In this document: piece after piece, positions 12,701 to 27,700 of the stretch
How positions within the stretch are numbered: the stretch's first letter is position 1
Layout of the letters: every line of letters begins with the position of its first letter
NCBI RefSeq assembly: GCF_932526225.1
Contig: NC_064044.1
Coordinates: forward strand, 6,042,747 to 6,106,746
From: Nematostella vectensis
Taxonomy: Eukaryota; Cnidaria; Anthozoa; Actiniaria; Edwardsiidae
Length of the DNA: 64,000 nt
Direction: 5' to 3'
Program-made: the position numbers and the translations under genes
Notes under the pieces: model-generated
Told to the model about the DNA's origin: nothing
Seen by the model: only the letters and a program-made list of their open reading frames with translations
Databases searched by the model: none

Positions 12701-15700
12701 TCTTTGCACTCCTTCTTTTCTGAATCTTTTACCTTCAGTAGCCTTTTGAATGGTAGTCAATAACCATTCATTTGCTCTTTGTCTCAGGCTAAGCACATAC
12801 AATGGCTCAGCATTCTCTCCCGTCGACTATACTGCGATGTCTGACAATAGTGTAACGTTTTTGGCCAACGAACAATCTAAGCTAGTAAACATAACCATCA
12901 ATGTTGACCAGACAGTTGAAAATGATGAGGATTTCAAGGCCCTCCTGTCTCACACTAACGCAGACCAAGTTGCCCTTGGCCTACTAAATACTACGACAAT
13001 CACAATTGGCAACGATGATCAAGGTGATTAGAGTAAACTAATCTTTTGATTTATTTTGACTAACAGACATTTTGTTAAAAGACTTTGTACTATAAAGAGA
13101 AAATTGTTATAATAAAAATTTGGGCTTGCTAAAGATTTTGGATGTCTTATGCCAAAATGTATATTGCTGCCTTTGGAATTGCTATGGAAATTTACCAAAG
13201 AATGTGTTCCCGTTGTAATACTATATATGTCTATTTAAGTACCACTCTCCGGTAACAACAATTGTGCTATTGGGGTGTAAAGACTGTAACTGTTGTCTTC
13301 CTTTAAAACTTGGTCCATGATAGTTTTTGTTTTCATTGATCCACAGCAACTTTCAGCTTTGCGTCTTCATCATATTCAGTTGAGGAAGATACGGGTTATG
13401 TGACAGTGAACATCACAAAGACTGGGACCTCTGACATTCATCTTGATGTGAAGTAAGTAGAATATAATTGGTTTGTGTGATTGATTGAATTCTGCGAAAA
13501 GTATTGGCAATCAAAATATTGTCTTTGCACTCTCCTTCTTTTCTGAATCTTTTACCTTCAGTAGCCCTTTGAATGGTAGTCAATAACCATTCATTTGCTC
13601 TTTGTCTCAGGCTAAGCACAAACAATGGCTCAGCATTCTCTCCCGTCGACTATACTGCGATGTCTGACAATAGTGTAACGTTTTTGGCCAACGAACAATC
13701 TAAGCTAGTAAACATAACCATCAATGTTGACCAGACAGTTGAAAATGATGAAGATTTCAAGGCCCTCCTGTCTCACACTAACGCAGACCAAGTTGCCCTT
13801 GGCCTACTAAATACTACGACAATCACAATTGGCAACGATGATCAAGGTGACTAGAGTAAACTAATCTTTTGATTTATTTTGTCTAACAGACATTTTGTTA
13901 AAAGACTTTGTACTATAAAGAGAAAATTGTTATAATAAAAATTTATGCTTGCTAAAGATTTTGGATGTCTTATGCCAAAAATGTATATTGCTGCCTTTGG
14001 AATTGCTATAGAGATTTACCAAAGAAAGTGTTCCCGTTATAATACTATATATGTATATTTAAGTACAACTCTCGGGTTTCAACAATTGTGCTATTGGGGA
14101 GCAAAGACTGTAACTGTTGTCTTCCTTTAAAACTTGGTCCATGATAGTTTTTGTTTTCATTGATCCACAGCAACTTTCAGCTTTGCGTCCCCATCGTATT
14201 CAGTTGAGGAAGATACGGGTTATGTTACAGTGAACATCACAAAGACTGGGACCTCTGACATTAATCTTGATGTGAAGTAAGTAGAATAGAATTGGTTTGT
14301 GTGATTGATTGAATTCTGCGAAAAGTATTGGCAATCAAAATATTTTCTTTGCACTCCTTCTTTTCTGAATCTTTTACCTTCAGTAGCCTTTTGAATGGTA
14401 GTCAATAACCATTTATTTGCTCTTTGTCTCAGGCTAAGCACAAACAATGGCACAGCATTCTCTCCCGTCGACTATACTGCGATGTCTGACAATAGTGTAA
14501 CGTTTTTGGCCAACGAACAATCTAAGCTAGTAAACATAACCATCAATGTTGACCAGACAGTTGAAAATGATGAAGATTTCAAGGCCCTCCTGTCTCACAC
14601 TAACGCAGACCAAGTTGCCCTTGGCCTACTAAATACTACGACAATCACAATTGGCAACGATGATCAAGGTGACTAGAGTAAACTAATCTTTTGATTTATT
14701 TTGACTAACAGACATTTTGTTAAAAGACTTTGTACTATAAAGAGAAAATTGTTATAATAAAAATTTGGGCTTGCTAAAGATTTTGGATGTCTTATGCCAA
14801 AAATGTATACTGCTGCCTTTGGAATTGCTATGGAAATTTACCAAAGAATGTGTTCCCGTTGTAATACTATATATGTCTATTTAAGTACCACTCTCGGGTA
14901 ACAACAATTGTGCTATTGGGGTGTAAAGACTGTAACTGTTGTCTTTCTTTAAAACTTGGTCCATGATAGTTTTTGTTTTCATTGATCCACAGCAACTTTC
15001 AGCTTTGCGTCCTCATCGTATTCAGTTGAGGAAGATACGGGTTATGTTACAGTAAACATCACAAAGACTGGGACCTCTGACATTTCTCTTGATGTGAAGT
15101 AAGTAGAATAGAATTGATTTGTGTGATTGATTGAATTCTGCGGAAAGTATTGGCAATCAAAATATTTTCTTTGCACTCCTTCTTTTCTGAATCTTTTACC
15201 TTCAGTAGCCTATTGTATGGTATTCAATAACCATTCATTTGCTCTTTGTCTCAGGCTAAGCACAAACAACGGCACAGCATTCTCTCCCGTCGACTATACT
15301 GCAATGTCTGACAATAGTGTAACGTTTTTGGCCAACGAACAATCTAAGCTAGTAAACATAACCATCAATGTTGACCAGACAGTTGAAAATGATGAAGATT
15401 TCAAAGCCCTCCTGTCTCACACTAACGCAGACCAAGTTGCCCTTGGCCTACTAAATACGACGACAATCACAATTGGCAACGATGATCAAGGTGACTGGAG
15501 TAAACTAATCTTTTGATTTATTTTAACTAACAGACATTTTGTTAATAGACTTTGTACTATAAAGAGAAAATTGTTATAATAAAAATTTGGGCTTGCTAAA
15601 GATTTTGGATGTCTTATGCCAAAAATGTATATTGCTGCCTTTGAAATTGGTATGGAAATTTACCAAAGAAAGTGTTGCCGTTTTAATACTATATGTCTAT

Positions 15701-18700
15701 TTAAGTACAACTCTTGGGTAACATTAATTGTTCTATTGGGGTTTAAAGACTGTAACTGTTGTCTTCCTTTAAAACTTGGTCCATGATAGTTTTTGTTTTC
15801 ATTGATCCACAGCAACTTTCAGCTTTGCGTCCTCATCGTTTTCAGTTGAGGAAGATACGGGTTATGTGACAGTGAACATCACAAAGACTGGGACCTCTGA
15901 CATTCATCTTGATGTGAAGTAAGTAGAATATAATTGGTTTGTGTGATTGATTGAATTCTGCGAAAAGTATTGGCAATCAAAATATTGTCTTTGCACTCTC
16001 CTTCTTTTCTGAATCTTTTACCTTCAGTAGCCCTTTGAATGGTAGTCAATAACCATTCATTTGCTCTTTGTCTCAGGCTAAGCACAAACAATGGCTCAGC
16101 ATTCTCTCCCGTCGATTATACTGCGATGTCTGACAATAGTGTAACGTTTTTGGCCAACGAACAATCTAAGCTAGTAAACATAACCATCAATGTTGACCAG
16201 ACAGTTGAAAATGATGAAGATTTCAAGGCCCTCCTGTCTCACACTAACGCAGACCAAGTTGCCCTTGGCCTACTAAATACTACGACAATCACAATTGGCA
16301 ACGATGATCAAGGTGACTAGAGTAAACTAATCTTTTGATTTATTTTGTCTAACAGACATTTTGTTAAAAGACTTTGTACTATAAAGAGAAAATTGTTATA
16401 ATAAAAATTTATGCTTGCTAAAGATTTTGGATGTCTTATGCCAAAAATGTATATTGCTGCCTTTGGAATTGCTATAGAGATTTACCAAAGAAAGTGTTCC
16501 CGTTATAATACTATATATGTATATTTAAGTACAACTCTCGGGTTTCAACAATTGTGCTATTGGGGAGCAAAGACTGTAACTGTTGTCTTCCTTTAAAACT
16601 TGGTCCATGATAGTTTTTGTTTTCATTGATCCACAGCAACTTTCAGCTTTGCGTCCCCATCGTATTCAGTTGAGGAAGATACGGGTTATGTTACAGTGAA
16701 CATCACAAAGACTGGGACCTCTGACATTAATCTTGATGTGAAGTAAGTAGAATAGAATTGGTTTGTGTGATTGATTGAATTCTGCGAAAAGTATTGGCAA
16801 TCAAAATATTTTCTTTGCACTCCTTCTTTTCTGAATCTTTTACCTTCAGTAGCCTTTTGAATGGTAGTCAATAACCATTCATTTGCTCTTTGTCTCAGGC
16901 TAAGCACAAACAATGGCACAGCATTCTCTCCCGTCGACTATACTGCGATGTCTGACAATAGTGTAACGTTTTTGGCCAACGAACAATCTAAGCTAGTAAA
17001 CATAACCATCAATGTTGACCAGACAGTTGAAAATGATGAAGATTTCAAGGCCCTCCTGTCTCACACTAACGCAGACCAAGTTGCCCTTGGCCTACTAAAT
17101 ACTACGACAATCACAATTGGCAACGATGATCAAGGTGACTAGAGTAAACTAATCTTTTGATTTATTTTGACTAACAGACATTTTGTTAAAAGACTTTGTA
17201 CTATAAAGAGAAAATTGTTATAATAAAAATTTGGGCTTGCTAAAGATTTTGGATGTCTTATGCCAAAAATGTATACTGCTGCCTTTGGAATTGCTATGGA
17301 AATTTACCAAAGAATGTGTTCCCGTTGTAATACTATATATGTCTATTTAAGTACCACTCTCGGGTAACAACAATTGTGCTATTGGGGTGTAAAGACTGTA
17401 ACTGTTGTCTTTCTTTAAAACTTGGTCCATGATAGTTTTTGTTTTCATTGATCCACAGCAACTTTCAGCTTTGCGTCCTCATCGTATTCAGTTGAGGAAG
17501 ATACGGGTTATGTTACAGTGAACATCACAAAGACTGGGACCTCTGACATTTCTCTTGATGTGAAGTAAGTAGAATAGAATTGATTTGTGTGATTGATTGA
17601 ATTCTGCGGAAAGTATTGGCAATCAAAATATTTTCTTTGCACTCCTTCTTTTCTGAATCTTTTACCTTCAGTAGCCTATTGTATGGTATTCAATAACCAT
17701 TCATTTGCTCTTTGTCTCAGGCTAAGCACAAACAACGGCACAGTATTCTCTCCCGTCGACTATACTGCAATGTCTGACAATAGTGTAACGTTTTTGGCCA
17801 ACGAACAATCTAAGCTAGTAAACATAACCATCAATGTTGACCAGACAGTTGAAAATGATGAAGATTTCAAGGCCCTCCTGTCTCACACTAACGCAGACCA
17901 AGTTGCCCTTGGCCTACTAAATACGACGACAATCACAATTGGCAACGATGATCAAGGTGACTGGAGTAAACTAATCTTTTGATTTATTTTAACTAACAGA
18001 CATTTTGTTAATAGACTTTGTACTATAAAGAGAAAATTGTTATAATAAAAATTTGGGCTTGCTAAAGATTTTGGATGTCTTATGCCAAAAATGTATATTG
18101 CTGCCTTTGAAATTGGTATGGAAATTTACCAAAGAAAGTGTTGCCGTTTTAATACTATATGTCTATTTAAGTACAACTCTTGGGTAACATTAATTGTTCT
18201 ATTGGGGTTTAAAGACTGTAACTGTTGTCTTCCTTTAAAACTTGGTCCATGATAGTTTTTGTTTTCATTGATCCACAGCAACTTTCAGCTTTGCGTCCTC
18301 ATCGTTTTCAGTTGAGGAAGATACGGGTTATGTTACAGTGAACATCACAAAGACTGGGACCTCTGACATTTCTCTTGATGTGAAGTAAGTAGAATAGAAT
18401 TGATTTGTGTGATTGATTGAATTCTGCAAAAAGTATTGACAATCAAAATATTGTCTTTGCACTCCTAATTTTCTGAATCTTTTACCTTCAGTAGCCTATT
18501 GTATGGTATTTAATAACCATTCGTTTGCTCTTTGTCTCAGGCTAAGCACAAGCAACGGCACAGCATTCTCTCCCGTCGACTATACTGCAATGTCTGACAA
18601 TAGTGTAACGTTTTTGGCTATCGAACAATCTAAGCTAGTAAACATAACCATCAATGTTGACAAGACAGTTGAAAATGATGAAGATTTCAAGGCCCTCCTG

Positions 18701-21700
18701 TCTCACACTAACGCAGACCAAGTTGCTCTTGGCCTACTAAATACGACGACAATCACAATTGGCAACGATGATCAAGGTGACTGGAGTAAACTAATCTTTT
18801 GATTTATTTTGACCAACAGACATTTTCTTAAAAGACTTTGTACTATAAAGAGAAAATTGTTATAATAAAAATTTGGGCTTGCTAATGATTTTGGGTGTCT
18901 TATGCCAAATATGTATATTGCCGCCTTAGGAATTGGAATGGAAATTTACCAAATAAAGTGTTCCCGTTATAATACTATATGTCTTTTTAAGTACAACTAA
19001 TGGGTAACAACAATTGTTCTATTGGGGTTTAAAGCATGTAACTGTTGTCTTCCTTTAAAACTTGGTCCATGATGGTTTTTGTTTTCATTGACCCACAGCA
19101 ACTTTCAGCTTTGCGTCCTCATCGTATTCAGTTGAGGAAGATACGGGTTATGTTACCGTGAACATCACAAAGACTGGGACCTCTGACATTTCTCTTGATG
19201 TGAAGTAAGTAGAATAGAATTTGTTTGTGTGATTGATTGAATTCTGCGAAAAGCATTGGCAATCAAAATATTGTCTTTGCACTCCTTCTTTTCTGAATCT
19301 TTTACCTTCAGTAGCCTATTGTATGGTATTCAATAACCATTCATTTGCTCTTTGTCTCAGGCTAAGCACAAACAACGGCACAGCATTCTCTCCCGTCGAC
19401 TATACTGCAATGTCTGACAATAGTGTAACGTTTTTGGCCAACGAACAATCTAAGCTAGTAAACATAACCATCAATGTTGACCAGACAGTTGAAAATGATG
19501 AAGATTTCAAGGCCCTCCTGTCTCACACTAACGCAAACCAAGTTGCCCTTGGCCTACTAAATACGACGACAATCACAATTGGCAACGATGATCAAGGTGA
19601 CTGGAGTAAACTAATCTTTTGATTTATTTTGACTAACAGACATTTTGTTAAAAGACTTTGTACTATAAAGAGAAAATTGTTATAATAAAAATTTGGGCTT
19701 GCTGAAGATTTTTGATGTCTTATGCCAAAAATGTATAGTGCTGCCTTTGGAATTGGTATGGAATTTTACCAAAGAAAGTGTTCCCGTTATAATACTATAT
19801 GTCTATTTAAGTACAACTCTTGGGTAACAACAATTGTTCTATTGGGGTTTAAAGACTGTAACTGTTGTCTTCCTTTAAAACTTGGTCCATGATAGTTTTT
19901 GTTTTCATTGATCCACAGCAACTTTCAGCTTTGCGTCCTCATCGTATTCAGTTGAGGAAGATACGGGTTATGTTACAGTGAACATCACAAAGACTGGGAC
20001 CTCTGACATTTCTCTTGATGTGAAGTAAGTAGAATAGAATTGATTTGTGTGATTGATTGAATTCTGCGGAAAGTATTGGCAATCAAAATATTGTCTTTGC
20101 ACTCCTTCTTTTCTGAATCTTTTACCTTCAGTAGCCTTTTGAATGGTAGTCAATAACCATTCATTTGCTCTTTGTCTCAGGCTAAGCACAAACAATGGCA
20201 CAGCATTCTCTCCCGTCGACTATACTGCGATGTCTGACAATAGTGTAACGTTTTTGGCCAACGAACAATCTAAGCTAGTAAACATAACCATCAATGTTGA
20301 CCAGACAGTTGAAAATGATGAAGATTTCAAGGCCCTCCTGTCTCACACTAACGCAGACCAAGTTGCCCTTGGCCTACTAAATACTACGACAATCACAATT
20401 GGCAACGATGATCAAGGTGACTAGAGTAAACTAATCTTTTGATTTATTTTGACTAACAGACATTTTGTTAAAAGACTTTGTACTATAAAGAGAAAATTGT
20501 TATAATAAAAATTTGGGCTTGCTAAAGATTTTGGATGTCTTATGCCAAAAATGTATACTGCTGCCTTTGGAATTGCTATGGAAATTTACCAAAGAATGTG
20601 TTCCCGTTATAATACTATATATGTCTATTTAAGTACCACTCTCGGGTAACAACAATTGTGCTATTGGGGTGTAAAGACTGTAACTGTTGTCTTCCTTTAA
20701 AACTTGGTCCATGATAGTTTTTGTTTTCATTGATCCACAGCAACTTTCAGCTTTGCGTCCTCATCATATTCAGTTGGGGAAGATACGGGTTATGTGACAG
20801 TGAACATCACAAAGACTGGGACCTCTGACATTCATCTTGATGTGAAGTAAGTAGAATAGAATTGGTTTGTGTGATTGATTGAATTCTGCGAAAAGTATTG
20901 GCAATCAAAATATTGTCTTTGCACTCCTTCTTTTCTGAATCTTTTACATTCAGTAGCCCTTTGAATGGTAGTCAATAACCATTCATTTGCTCTTTGTCTC
21001 AGGCTAAGCACAAACAATGGCTCAGCATTCTCTCCCGTCGACTATACTGCGATGTCTGACAATAGTGTAACGTTTTTGGCCAACGAACAATCTAAGCTAG
21101 TAAACATAACCATCAATGTTGACCAGACAGTTGAAAATGATGAAGATTTCAAGGCCCTCCTGTCTCACACTAACGCAGACCAAGTTGCCCTTGGCCTACT
21201 AAATACGACCACAATCACAATTGGCAACGATGATCAAGGTGACTAGAGTAAACTAATCTTTTGATTTATTTTGTCTAACAGACATTTTGTTAAAAGACTT
21301 TGTACTATAAAGAGAAAATTGTTATAATAAAAATTTGGGCTTGCTAAAGATTTTGGATGTCTTATGCCAAAAATGTATATTGCTGCCTTTGGAATTGCTA
21401 TGGAGATTTACCAAAGAAAGTGTTCCCGTTATAATACTATATATGTATATTTAAGTACAACTCTCGGGTTTCAACAATTGTGCTATTGGGGAGCAAAGAC
21501 TGTAACTGTTGTCTTCCTTTAAAACTTGGTCCATGATAGTTTTTGTTTTCATTGATCCACAGCAACTTTCAGCTTTGCGTTCCCATCGTATTCAGTTGAG
21601 GAAGATACGGGTTATGTTACAGTGAACATCACAAAGACTGGGACCTCTGACATTAATCTTGATGTGAAGTAAGTAGAATAGAATTGGTTTGTGTGATTGA

Positions 21701-24700
21701 TTGAATTCTGCGAAAAGTATTGGCAATCAAAATATTTTCTTTGCACTCCTTCTTTTCTGAATCTTTTACCTTCAGTAGCCTTTTGAATGGTAGTCAATAA
21801 CCATTCATTTGCTCTTTGTCTCAGGCTAAGCACAAACAATGGCACAGCATTCTCTCCCGTCGACTATACTGCGATGTCTGACAATAGTGTAACGTTTTTG
21901 GCCAACGAACAATCTAAGCTAGTAAACATAACCATCAATGTTGACCAGACAGTTGAAAATGATGAAGATTTCAAGGCCCTCCTGTCTCACACTAACGCAG
22001 ACCAAGTTGCCCTTGGCCTACTAAATACTACGACAATCACAATTGGCAACGATGATCAAGGTGACTAGAGTAAACTAATCTTTTGATTTATTTTGACTAA
22101 CAGACATTTTGTTAAAAGACTTTGTACTATAAAGAGAAAATTGTTATAATAAAAATTTGGGCTTGCTAAAGATTTTGGATGTCTTATGCCAAAAATGTAT
22201 ACTGCTGCCTTTGGAATTGCTATGGAAATTTACCAAAGAATGTGTTCCCGTTATAATACTATATATGTCTATTTAAGTACCACTCTTGGGTAACAACAAT
22301 TGTGCTATTGGGGTGTAAAGACTGTAACTGTTGTCTTCCTTTAAAACTTGGTCCATGATAGTTTTTGTTTTCATTGATCCACAGCAACTTTCAGCTTTGC
22401 GTCCTCATCATATTCAGTTGAGGAAGATACGGGTTATGTGACAGTGAACATCACAAAGACTGGGACCTCTGACATTCATCTTGATGTGAAGTAAGTAGAA
22501 TAGAATTGGTTTGTGTGATTGATTGAATTCTGCGAAAAGTATTGGCAATCAAAATATTGTCTTTGCACTCCTTCTTTTCTGAATCTTTTACATTCAGTAG
22601 CCCTTTGAATGGTAGTCAATAACCATTCATTTGCTCTTTGTCTCAGGCTAAGCACAAACAATGGCTCAGCATTCTCTCCCGTCGACTATACTGCGATGTC
22701 TGACAATAGTGTAACGTTTTTGGCCAACGAACAATCTAAGCTAGTAAACATAACCATCAATGTTGACCAGACAGTTGAAAATGATGAAGATTTCAAGGCC
22801 CTCCTGTCTCACACTAACGGAGACCAAGTTGCCCTTGGCTTACTAAATACGACCACAATCACAATTGGCAACGATGATCAAGGTGACTAGAGTAAACTAA
22901 TCTTTTGATTTATTTTGTCTAACAGACATTTTGTTAAAAGACTTTGTACTATAAAGAGAAAATTGTTATAATAAAAATTTGGGCTTGCTAAAGATTTTGG
23001 ATGTCTTATGCCAAAAAATGTATATTGCTGCCTTTGGAATTGCTATGGAGATTTACCAAAGAAAGTGTTCCCGTTATAATACTATATATGTATATTTAAG
23101 TACAACTCTCGGGTTTCAACAATTGTGCTAATGGGGAGCAAAGACTGTAACTGTTGTCTTCCTTTAAAACTTGGTCCATGATAGTTTTTGTTTTCATTGA
23201 TCCACAGCAACTTTCAGCTTTGCGTTCCCATCGTATTCAGTTGAGGAAGATACGGGTTATGTTACAGTGAACATCACAAAGACTGGGACCTCTGACATTA
23301 ATCTTGATGTGAAGTAAGTAGAATAGAATTGGTTTGTGTGATTGATTGAATTCTGCGAAAAGTATTGGCAATCAAAATATTTTCTTTGCACTCCTTCTTT
23401 TCTGAATCTTTTACCTTCAGTAGCCTTTTGAATGGTAGTCAATAACCATTCATTTGCTCTTTGTCTCAGGCTAAGCACAAACAATGGCACAGCATTCTCT
23501 CCCGTCGACTATACTGCGATGTCTGACAATAGTGTAACGTTTTTGGCCAACGAACAATCTAAGCTAGTAAACATAACCATCAATGTTGACCAGACAGTTG
23601 AAAATGATGAAGATTTCAAGGCCCTCCTGTCTCACACTAACGCAGACCAAGTTGCCCTTGGCCTACTAAATACTACTACAATCACAATTGGCAACGATGA
23701 TCAAGGTGACTAGAGTAAACTAATCTTTTGATTTATTTTGACTAACAGACATTTTGTTAAAAGACTTTGTACTATAAAGAGAAAATTCTTATAATAAAAA
23801 TTTGGGCTTGCTAAAGATTTTGGATGTCTTATGCCAAAAATGTATACTGCTGCCTTTGGAATTGCTATGGAAATTTACCAAAGAATGTGTTCCCGTTATA
23901 ATACTATATATGTCTATTTAAGTACAACTCTCGGGTAACAACAATTGTGCTATTGGGGTGTAAAGACTGTAACTGTTGTCTTCCTTTAAAACTTGGTCCA
24001 TGATAGTTTTTGTTTTCATTGATCCACAGCAACTTTCAGCTTTGCGTCCTCATCATATTCAGTTGAGGAAGATACGGGTTATGTGACAGTGAACATCACA
24101 AAGACTGGGACCTCTGACATTCATCTTGATGTGAAGTAAGTAGAATAGAATTGGTTTGTGTGATTGATTGAATTCTGCGAAAAGTATTGGCAATCAAAAT
24201 ATTGTCTTTGCACTCCTTCTTTTCTGAATCTTTTACCTTCAGTAGCCCTTTGAATGGTAGTCAATAACCATTCATTTGCTCTTTGTCTCAGGCTAAGCAC
24301 AAACAATGGCTCAGCATTCTCTCCCGTCGACTATACTGCGATGTCTGACAATAGTGTAACGTTTTTGGCCAACGAACAATCTAAGCTAGTAAACATAACC
24401 ATCAATGTTGACCAGACAGTTGAAAATGATGAAGATTTCAAGGCCCTCCTGTCTCACACTAACGCAGACCAAGTTGCCCTTGGCCTACTAAATACGACCA
24501 CAATCACAATTGGCAACGATGATCAAGGTGACTAGAGTAAACTAATCTTTTGATTTATTTTGTCTAACAGACATTTTGTTAAAAGACTTTGTACTATAAA
24601 GAGAAAATTGTTATAATAAAAATTTGAACTTGCTAAAGATTTTGGATGTCTTATGCCAAAAATGTATATTGCTGCCTTTGGAATTGCTATGGAGATTTAC

Positions 24701-27700
24701 CAAAGAAAGTGTTCCCGTTATAATACTATATATGTATATTTAAGTACAACTCTCGGGTTTCAACAATTGTGCTATTGGGGAGCAAAGACTGTAACTGTTG
24801 TCTTCCTTTAAAACTTGGTCCATGATAGTTTTTGTTTTCATTGATCCACAGCAACTTTCAGCTTTGCGTCCCCATCGTATTCAGTTGAGGAAGATACGGG
24901 TTATGTTACAGTGAACATCACAAAGACTGGGACCTCTGACATTAATCTTGATGTGAAGTAAGTAGAATAGAATTGGTTTGTGTGATTGATTGAATTCTGC
25001 GAAAAGTATTGGCAATCAAAATATTTTCTTTGCACTCCTTCTTTTCTGAATCTTTTACCTTCAGTAGCCTTTTGAATGGTAGTCAATAACCATTCATTTG
25101 CTCTTTGTCTCAGGCTAAGCACAAACAATGGCACAGCATTCTCTCCCGTCGACTATACTGCGATGTCTGACAATAGTGTAACGTTTTTGGCCAACGAACA
25201 ATCTAAGCTAGTAAACATAACCATCAATGTTGACCAGACAGTTGAAAATGATGAAGATTTCAAGGCCCTCCTGTCTCACACTAACGCAGACCAAGTTGCC
25301 CTTGGCCTACTAAATACTACGACAATCACAATTGGCAACGATGATCAAGGTGACTGGAGTAAAGTAATCTTTTGATTTTTTTTTACTAACAGACACTTTG
25401 TTAAAAAACTATAAACGGAAAATTGTCATAATAAAAATTTGGGCTTGCTAAAGATTTTGGATGTCTTATGCCAAAATGTATATTGCTGCCTTTGGAATTG
25501 CTATGGAGATTTACCAAAGAAAGTGTTCCCGTTATAATACTATATATGTCTATTTAAGTACAACTCTCGGGTAACAACAATTGTGCTATTGGGGTGTAAA
25601 GACTGTAACTGTTGTCTTCCTTTAAAACTTGGTCCATGATAGTTTTTGTTTTCATTGATCCACAGCAACTTTCAGCTTTGCGTCCTCATCGTATTCAGTT
25701 GAGGAAGATACGGGTTATGTTACAGTGAACATCACAAAGACTGGGACCTCTGACATTAATCTTGATGTGAAGTAAGTAGAATAGAATTGGTTTGTGTGAT
25801 TGATTGAATTCTGCGAAAAGTATTGGCAATCAAAATATTGTCTTTGCACTCCTTCTTTTCTGAATCTTTTACCTTCAGTAGCCCTTTGAATGGTAGTCAA
25901 TAACCATTCATTTGCTCTTTGTCTCAGGCTAAGCACAAACAATGGCTCAGCATTCTCTCCCGTCGACTATACTGCGATGTCTGACAATAGTGTAACGTTT
26001 TTGGCCAACGAACAATCTAAGCTAGTAAACATAACCATCAATGTTGACCAGACAGTTGAAAATGATGAAGATTTCAAGGCCCTCCTGTCTCACACTAACG
26101 CAGACCAAGTTGCCCTTGGCCTACTAAATACGACCACAATCACAATTGGCAACGATGATCAAGGTGACTAGAGTAAACTAATCTTTTGATTTATTTTGTC
26201 TAACAGACATTTTGTTAAAAGACTTTGTACTATAAAGAGAAAATTGTTATAATAAAAATTTGGGCTTGCTAAAAATTTTGGATGTCTTATGCCAAAAATG
26301 TATATTGCTGCCTTTGGAATTGCTATGGAGATTTACCAAAGAAAGTGTTCCCGTTATAATACTATATATGTATATTTAAGTACAACTCTCGGGTTTCAAC
26401 AATTGTGCTATTGGGGAGCAAAGACTGTAACTGTTGTCTTCCTTTAAAACTTGGTCCATGATAGTTTTTGTTTTCATTGATCCACAGCAACTTTCAGCTT
26501 TGCGTCCCCATCGTATTCAGTTGAGGAAGATACGGGTTATGTTACAGTGAACATCACAAAGACTGGGACCTCTGACATTAATCTTGATGTGAAGTAAGTA
26601 GAATAGAATTGGTTTGTGTGATTGATTGAATTCTGCGAAAAGTATTGGCAATCAAAATATTTTCTTTGCACTCCTTCTTTTCTGAATCTTTTACCTTCAG
26701 TAGCCTTTTGAATGGTAGTCAATAACCATTCATTTGCTCTTTGTCTCAGGCTAAGCACAAACAATGGCACAGCATTCTCTCCCGTCGACTATACTGCGAT
26801 GTCTGACAATAGTGTAACGTTTTTGGCCAACGAACAATCTAAGCTAGTAAACATAACCATCAATGTTGACCAGACAGTTGAAAATGATGAAGATTTCAAG
26901 GCCCTCCTGTCTCACACTAACGCAGACCAAGTTGCCCTTGGCCTACTAAATACTACGACAATCACAATTGGCAACGATGATCGAGGTGACTGGAGTAAAG
27001 TAATCTTTTGATTTTTTTTTACTAACAGACACTTTGTTAAAAAACTATAAACGGAAAATTGTCATAATAAAAATTTGGGCTTGCTAAAGATTTTGGATGT
27101 CTTATGCCAAAATGTATATTGCTGCCTTTGGAATTGCTATGGAGATTTACCAAAGAAAGTGTTCCCGTTATAATACTATATATGTCTATTTAAGTACAAC
27201 TCTCGGGTAACAACAATTGTGCTATTGGGGTGTAAAGACTGTAACTGTTGTCTTCCTTTAAAACTTGGTCCATGATAGTTTTTGTTTTCATTGATCCACA
27301 GCAACTTTCAGCTTTGCGTTCCCATCGTATTCAGTTGAGGAAGATACGGGTTATGTTACAGTGAACATCACAAAGACTGGGACCTCTGACATTAATCTTG
27401 ATGTGAAGTAAGTAGAATAGAATTGGTTTGTGTGATTGATTGAATTCTGCGAAAAGTATTGGCAATCAAAATATTTTCTTTGCACTCCTTCTTTTCTGAA
27501 TCTTTTACCTTCAGTAGCCTTTTGAATGGTAGTCAATAACCATTCATTTGCTCTTTGTCTCAGGCTAAGCACAAACAATGGCACAGCATTCTCTCCCGTC
27601 GACTATACTGCGATGTCTGACAATAGTGTAACGTTTTTGGCCAACGAACAATCTAAGCTAGTAAACATAACCATCAATGTTGACCAGACAGTTGAAAATG

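Larger units (their letters stand above)
9212..20137 (+). repeat. Segmental duplication II, left copy
   Basis: This block recurs at 31362-42287 (offset 22150) over 10,926 bp: exons of units 12-24 and exon A of unit 25. I noticed ten single-base differences, at 10774, 10779, 11734, 12797, 15070, 15405, 16116, 17520, 17744 and 18865. No indel was seen. Confidence 0.85.
20741..23705 (+). repeat. Two-unit duplication, units 26-27 and 28-29
   Basis: Units 26-27 and 28-29 are a dimer with period 1644-1645 bp. Both His32 copies share TTTACATTCAG in the A-to-B intron, where other units have TTTACCTTCAG. Both Pro8 copies share Phe7. The one-base shift is an extra A in the intron after unit 28. Confidence 0.75.

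Noticed and set aside
13945-14130. Open frames of 61-62 codons inside B-to-A introns (also near 16411, 36095, 38561, 56551, 61438, 63049)
   Set aside because: Other copies of the same intron have stops or 1-18 bp indels in these frames, and no conserved protein pattern is seen. They are intron sequence.
15127-15516. Plus-strand open frames of 93-129 codons starting in the A-to-B intron and running through exon B
   Set aside because: These are exon B read with unspliced intron on both sides. Starts inside the intron are TTG or ATG by chance, and the 3' ends vary with intron sequence. The spliced frame explains all units.
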